Shown: positions 59,934 through 64,000 of the stretch, one piece after another | How the letters are laid out: each line of letters starts with the position of its first letter | Position numbering within the stretch: the stretch's first letter is position 1 | NCBI RefSeq assembly: GCF_900107935.1 | Contig: NZ_FNVG01000015.1 | Span: forward strand, 1 to 64,000 | Direction: 5' to 3' | DNA: 64,000 nt | Origin: Vibrio hangzhouensis | Lineage (GTDB): Bacteria > Pseudomonadota > Gammaproteobacteria > Enterobacterales > Vibrionaceae | Notes under the pieces: model-generated | The model's database searches: none | What the model saw: only the letters and a program-made list of their open reading frames with translations | What the model was told of the DNA's origin: nothing | Position numbers and translations under genes: made by a program

Positions 59934-60743
59934 CTACTCTCGACTTAGCTCAACGTTAATCGCTAACTCCCTAACATCGTCCCAATCAGAATCCTCTGCA
60001 GCGACAAACCCTTTCACTTTCAATGGCAGCAGAAGCTCTGGCATTTCCGCATCCATTTTAATAAACGCTTGTTGCAGTCGCTGTTTCAGGTCTGAAGGCA
60101 TATCAGCACTCACTGCAATAGCATGAGGTGTATAGCCTTTACTTTCCCACATGATCTTCAGTTGATCAGTGACCTTTGGATCCATCGCATTAAAAGTTCG
60201 TTTCACACCGCCACCAGCGGGAAAAAGTCCTTTAGCAACGTTCAAGTAAACGGAATCATGTGAGCGTACATACGTTGGAGTGATGTCAATACCTTGCTGA
60301 ATGAAGTAACCTCGACTCAAAATACTCGCGGCAAATGCTGCTGGAGAAGGGAAGGCCACGGCCGTGCCAGACAGTTCTGCCATTGAGTTATAAGAACTGT
60401 CTTTGCGAACAACGATAATGCCCTTGATGAGCTTATCTTTAGCTTTGGCGATTGCCCGATAATCATTTTCGCGACTGAACACCGTATAGTGATAAGGGTT
60501 CATGTAGGCGATGTCATAACCATTTTGGGACAGTTCTCGCTCGAACTCAGGAATGGATGGTTTGGTTGCGAACGTCATCGGCACACCTACCTCTTTAGAG
60601 AGGTAGTTCATTACCGGAAGCCACTGAGATGCCAGTTTACTTGCCGACTGTTGAGGTACGACACCAAATACTATGCTCTCTTTCGCTGTCACTGTAGACG
60701 AGAGCAATAACAAAAAACCTATTGTTATTATTGATATTCTCAT
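59934..60743 (-). CDS. PhnD-like periplasmic binding protein (probable sensor partner)
   Basis: A 269-residue protein with a signal peptide (MRISIITIGFLLLLSSTVTA). It has the phosphate/phosphonate-binding PhnD-like pattern: IVFGVVPQQSASKLASQWLPVMNYLSKEVGV, then YDIAYMNPYHYTVF, GTAVAFPSPAAFAASILSRGYF and a C-terminal FVAAEDSDWDDVREL. The start at 60743 has AGGA 8 nt upstream. No ABC permease or ATPase is adjacent; instead a hybrid kinase gene follows after 9 bp. A periplasmic ligand receptor for that kinase is the best interpretation. The ligand is unknown. Confidence 0.85.
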   Translation of the reverse strand: MRISIITIGFLLLLSSTVTAKESIVFGVVPQQSASKLASQWLPVMNYLSKEVGVPMTFATKPSIPEFERELSQNGYDIAYMNPYHYTVFSRENDYRAIAKAKDKLIKGIIVVRKDSSYNSMAELSGTAVAFPSPAAFAASILSRGYFIQQGIDITPTYVRSHDSVYLNVAKGLFPAGGGVKRTFNAMDPKVTDQLKIMWESKGYTPHAIAVSADMPSDLKQRLQQAFIKMDAEMPELLLPLKVKGFVAAEDSDWDDVRELAINVELSRE

Positions 60744-60860
60744 AAGCGTAATCCTGACCACAATGTCTATTAAGAATAGGAGGTCATTGCCAATAAACAA
60801 CTCTCCTTTCTAGCTAAGAAACCCCTTAGTCAATCAGCGTCACCGGTTTTGGGAGCATGA

Positions 60861-60911
60861 AAAAAGCCCGCAAATTTGTTACCGTGCACCGTTAACAAAT
60901 GGCGGGACTTT
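60861..60911 (-). terminator. Terminator of chiA
   Basis: On the minus strand CCCGCCATTTGTTAA...GGTAACAAATTTGCGGGC is followed by TTTTTTC: a long stem with small mismatches, about 30 bp past the chiA stop. Confidence 0.8.
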
Positions 60912-60940
60912 ATTTACTTTACTGAACGCTTAGATAGCTG

Positions 60941-63463
60941 TTAATTACATGCGCCAAGATCTTTCCACACGCCCCACTCTCCTGACTGGGTAGGGTCTTC
61001 ACCCTGTGTCCACCATTTGGCCTGATAGTTGAGTCCTTGATAGACAACACTGTCGCCACCGTTGTAGACCATCGCAGGATCCCAGGTATCGTGACAACCA
61101 ACCACCACTCCCTCCGCTTTCACGGTCAACGTATGAGACTGCGTCGCTGTCAGTTCGCCATCACTTACGACCACGGTAAAAGTATAATCCGTATCAGTTG
61201 TGAGACTAGGTGCTACAAAATTAATAGCACTCCCATTCACTGTGACGTTTAACTCCGTTGGTGCTTGCCATGTAAAGGACAGTGGATCATTCTCTGCGTC
61301 ACTTGATCCGCTGGCATCCAGCGACACATTGTCACCAGCATTTGCTGTGGCCACGCCTGTAATTACCGCTGATGGGGGGGTATTAACGGGTGTGCTATTC
61401 TTCGGATTCACTGTGACCTGTACGTTGGCCGAGTCAGTTGCTCCTTCATTATCGGTCACGGTCAACATGAAGTGATAGGTGACGCTTTGTGCCACTTCGG
61501 CAACACTGACGTTAAGCTGAGCGGTGTTTTCTCCACTGACTGGCAGCGACTGACCGACAGGCTGAGTCCATACATGGCTGACAATGCTGCCGTCACTATC
61601 GCGTGACAAACTGCCATCCAGAACTACACTGGCAGGCCCTTCTACCGTTTGGTTGCTACCTGCGTTGGCAGTAGGTACCCGGTTTGCTGGCACTCCTCCA
61701 GCCAAACCTTCGTGCATCGCATTGAGGATATCACCATTATCGGCGTCAATTTCCCATGAGAACAGCCCCGCCAACCCCAGGCTGCGAACATACGCACCCT
61801 TTGCTTTTACCGAGCGGTCGTCATCAAAGGTAATCAAATCACCCGTAGTTGGATTCCATACATAGGGTGCTTCTGCCATCGCATCGTAGCCGTACTCAAA
61901 ACCATTGATGCCGGTACTATTGGCTCCCAGCATGTAGGACTTAAGGCCTTTGTAATCAATAACGCCATCTTCCCAAACCCCCTGCGCGGTAGTGCCGCTC
62001 AGTTTACCTGTCGCAGTACCTGTCATTGGATCGCTGGGATCGGTGAGCGTGTCGGGCGTGACACCCGTCCAGCCACGGCCATACATGGCGGTACCCAAAA
62101 CCAGTTTGTTCGCGGGTACGCCTTGAGCAAGCAATAACTGGATACCATTATCAGCGGTATAAGCTGGTCCTTTGTACGGTATGCCTTCAGCGTCTACACC
62201 AGTTCCATCGCACTGACCCGGATGCATAAAGTTGCCACAATACAATGCGGTTTGATGCCCCGGGACATTATTCCAGCCACCATAAAAATCGTAGGTCATG
62301 GCAAAGATGTAATCCATATAAGGAATCGCTTCCGCATAATTCACATCTTCAATCTTATCGAAGCCAACACCAATCGCTGAGGTCAGTTCATAGACACGGC
62401 CTGTATCCGCTTCTAGCTCATCCAGCATGGTTCGCAGCTCTCGCATCAAAGCCACATACGCCGGACCGTCTTTCACCGGATCACCTAAATCAGGCGCAGC
62501 GCCATCTCCTCCTGGAAACTCCCAGTCGATGTCGACGCCATCATAGAACTTCCAGGTTTTCAGGAAGCGTTTCACCGAAGCAACAAAAATGTCTCGGTTG
62601 GCTTTGTCGGTAAAGCTGTAAAAAGGGTCTGAAAGGGTCCAGCCACCGATTGACGGAATAATTTTCAGATCTGGATTGCGCTGTTTGAGTGCCATTAGCA
62701 TGGCGTAATTACCCTTGATTGGCGTATTGTAGTCATGTCCAGCCTGAGTAAACCCTTTCTGGTATGCGGCCCAAGGGTCGTGGATCACCACTTCGAAGTC
62801 TTGCATACCACGGCAGGCGGTTTGCAGTGCATTAAAACTGTTGCCCCCCACAGATTTCACCGATTCGTTTGGTCCACAAATGGGTATGAAGCCGTACAGA
62901 ATATGAGTCAGATTATCTGCCGGAATGTTATCGACGGTATAGCCTCGACCGTAAATCCCCCACTCAACAAAATAGGTTCCCACGACGGTATTTGGATCGG
63001 AGTTGTAAGACTTATTGTTAGGGTCAACGTTCATAGTCAGAGGCTTTAAATGAGCGCCATCGGTATCCGCAACCACCAATTCCATTGCTGTACTTCGGCT
63101 GCACCCTGTAGCATCACAGGCCTCCACCTCCATCTGATATAAGCCCCCCTGTCCATAACCAAAACTGGCCGTGGTCTGACTGCCATTGATGGCGCCGCTC
63201 GCAACCTTTGCGCCATCAAAATAGATGTTGTAAGTGTCTCCCGTGGTGCCACTCCACTGATTAAAGGTAATATTGATTTGTGCTAAGTCGCTATACTGCA
63301 CCATCTGGTCATAACCTGTGGTGGTTTCCATTGCCAATTGGATTTTCGAAAACTGCAGATTGTTCGAGCCCCAGACGTCGATAGAAGGCTTAGCGGGTGC
63401 CGCAGCCACACTTTGACTGAGAGCCAAAGCCAGTGTCGACACACCAAGTACGATTCTATTCAT
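60941..63463 (-). CDS. chiA: Chitinase A (secreted, GH18)
   Basis: An 840-residue secreted enzyme that cleaves chitin to chitobiose. Order: signal peptide ending SVAAAPAKP; N-terminal ChiN fibronectin-like domain (SIDVWGSNNLQFSKIQLAMETT); GH18 catalytic domain with DGVDIDWEFPGG (catalytic E315) and MTYDFYGGWNN. Two PKD/cadherin-like domains follow (about 595-690 and 700-780, TANAGSNQTVEGPASVVLDGS), then a C-terminal chitin-binding module type 5/12 (CHDTWDPAMVYNGGDSVVYQ, then LNYQAKWWTQGEDP). The N-terminal two thirds closely resembles V. harveyi ChiA. The start at 63463 is preceded by an AAAGAG site. It is monocistronic. Confidence 0.96.
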   Translation of the reverse strand: MNRIVLGVSTLALALSQSVAAAPAKPSIDVWGSNNLQFSKIQLAMETTTGYDQMVQYSDLAQINITFNQWSGTTGDTYNIYFDGAKVASGAINGSQTTASFGYGQGGLYQMEVEACDATGCSRSTAMELVVADTDGAHLKPLTMNVDPNNKSYNSDPNTVVGTYFVEWGIYGRGYTVDNIPADNLTHILYGFIPICGPNESVKSVGGNSFNALQTACRGMQDFEVVIHDPWAAYQKGFTQAGHDYNTPIKGNYAMLMALKQRNPDLKIIPSIGGWTLSDPFYSFTDKANRDIFVASVKRFLKTWKFYDGVDIDWEFPGGDGAAPDLGDPVKDGPAYVALMRELRTMLDELEADTGRVYELTSAIGVGFDKIEDVNYAEAIPYMDYIFAMTYDFYGGWNNVPGHQTALYCGNFMHPGQCDGTGVDAEGIPYKGPAYTADNGIQLLLAQGVPANKLVLGTAMYGRGWTGVTPDTLTDPSDPMTGTATGKLSGTTAQGVWEDGVIDYKGLKSYMLGANSTGINGFEYGYDAMAEAPYVWNPTTGDLITFDDDRSVKAKGAYVRSLGLAGLFSWEIDADNGDILNAMHEGLAGGVPANRVPTANAGSNQTVEGPASVVLDGSLSRDSDGSIVSHVWTQPVGQSLPVSGENTAQLNVSVAEVAQSVTYHFMLTVTDNEGATDSANVQVTVNPKNSTPVNTPPSAVITGVATANAGDNVSLDASGSSDAENDPLSFTWQAPTELNVTVNGSAINFVAPSLTTDTDYTFTVVVSDGELTATQSHTLTVKAEGVVVGCHDTWDPAMVYNGGDSVVYQGLNYQAKWWTQGEDPTQSGEWGVWKDLGACN

Positions 63464-63811
63464 GTAATTATTCTCTTTCCCTAAAAACCATAATGTCCCT
63501 GTCCACATCGGTTAAAAAAATGTAAACATCGAGAATAATAAATAGGAGCTCATGATTATTTTTTGCGCTTTTAATAAACCCACTTCGAGTCACCACTCAA
63601 AAATACCTGGAGACTTTCAAGAGTTTTCATTCCATATTAAACACGCTGCCCACATTTTTTTTACTGTTGACCGGCATCCTGGTTGACAGAATACTCTCCT
63701 CCCATTAGCACCATGAAACCAGCGTTGTAGTGGATTGTGTAAATAAGTAGATTCGCTCACGCTTTAGTTCTGGAAAAAAAATGTCCGTTGTATAACAATG
63801 ACTTTCTCATT
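63464..63811. other. Intergenic region between chiA and the TPP riboswitch
   Basis: 348 bp with the leftward chiA promoter and the rightward promoter of the riboswitch transcript. TATAAC at 63791 is a possible -10 about 16 bp before the aptamer. No gene seen. Confidence 0.5.
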
Positions 63812-63895
63812 AGTCGGGGAGCGTTTTCGCTGAGATCACCATAGGTGAGACCCGTTGAACCTGATTCAGTTAGCACTGACGTAGGGAACTGATAG
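63812..63895 (+). ncRNA. TPP riboswitch (THI element)
   Basis: GTCGGGGAGC, CTGAGATCACC, GAGACCCGTTGAACCTGAT and CGTAGGGAACTGA are the conserved aptamer blocks. It senses thiamine pyrophosphate and represses the following thiamine biosynthesis gene. A small TGCAC/GTGCA hairpin follows near 63914 as part of the expression platform. Confidence 0.95.
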
Positions 63896-63973
63896 ACGCC
63901 TCACGATCGCCCTGCACCCGCAGTGCATCTTGTTATGCCTATTGCTTGTTCCTGCGCAGAAAAGGAGCACACA

Positions 63974-64000
63974 ATGGCAACCTCAAAATCCAACACGCCT
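63974..64000 (+). CDS. thiC: Phosphomethylpyrimidine synthase, first nine codons (probable)
   Basis: ATG at 63974 has AAGGAG 8 nt upstream and begins MATSKSNTP, cut by the window end. The protein itself is too short to identify. The call rests on the TPP riboswitch directly upstream, which in vibrios precedes the thiC operon. Another thiamine gene cannot be excluded. Confidence 0.65.

Noticed and set aside
62245-62613. Long open frame antisense to chiA
   Set aside because: It is a shadow of a firmly identified gene; composition is unlike a protein and no start signal is seen.

Overview
The window is Vibrio-type gammaproteobacterial chromosome. The conserved backbone shows this: a dnaK-dnaJ block next to a minor-pilin operon, grpE/nadK/recN/bamE/ratB/ratA/smpB/ssrA in the usual Vibrio order, a tmRNA tag reading ANDENYALAA, ribB with an FMN riboswitch, and a chitinase A very like those of marine vibrios. 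All calls come from reading the sequence; no database search was run.

Layout. 1-1260: end of the glutathione-dependent formaldehyde pathway (frmA tail, fghA) with a heptanucleotide tandem repeat between the genes. 1277-6526: AbgT-family transporter and type IV minor pilins (fimT-pilW-pilX-pilV on one strand, pilE diverging). 6592-12408: dnaJ, dnaK, an amino acid/dicarboxylate symporter and grpE, with sigma-32-like promoters before dnaK and grpE. 12564-17770: nadK, recN (two LexA boxes), bamE, ratB-ratA, smpB and ssrA. 17771-24894: a 7.1-kb integrative element inserted at the 3' end of ssrA, bounded by a 17-bp direct repeat. It carries a tyrosine integrase, an RNase HI, a winged-helix protein, a serine recombinase with an extra N-terminal domain and two unrecognised genes, with several arrays of short repeats. 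The original ssrA terminator now lies beyond the element at 24904, and the element carries a substitute at 17781.

24991-52650 is accessory metabolic DNA made of modules separated by four copies of a hairpin repeat (27171, 34674, 40953, 52544). Module A (27.2-34.6 kb): TRAP transporter, diaminopropionate ammonia-lyase, an L-type and a D-type N-carbamoyl amidohydrolase and an RpiR regulator, probably for a carbamoylated 2,3-diaminopropionate. Module B (34.8-40.8 kb): a kinase-like protein and a LysR-linked flavin/quinone/pirin redox group, ending in a broken second copy of the rpiR tail. Module C (41.2-52.4 kb): taurine use, with tauABC, taurine-pyruvate aminotransferase, TauR, an SDR (probable sulfoacetaldehyde reductase), a TauE-type exporter, a class V aminotransferase and an aspartate ammonia-lyase fused to a cyclic-nucleotide-binding-like domain. 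No sulfoacetaldehyde acetyltransferase or alanine dehydrogenase is present. The set therefore looks like nitrogen scavenging with isethionate export, in which the class V aminotransferase plus aspartase could replace alanine dehydrogenase.

52651-64000 returns to backbone-like genes: an aldolase-like PLP enzyme, DedA, GNAT, an MFS sugar transporter, FMN riboswitch-ribB, a periplasmic binding protein paired with a hybrid histidine kinase, chiA, and a TPP riboswitch with the first codons of probable thiC.
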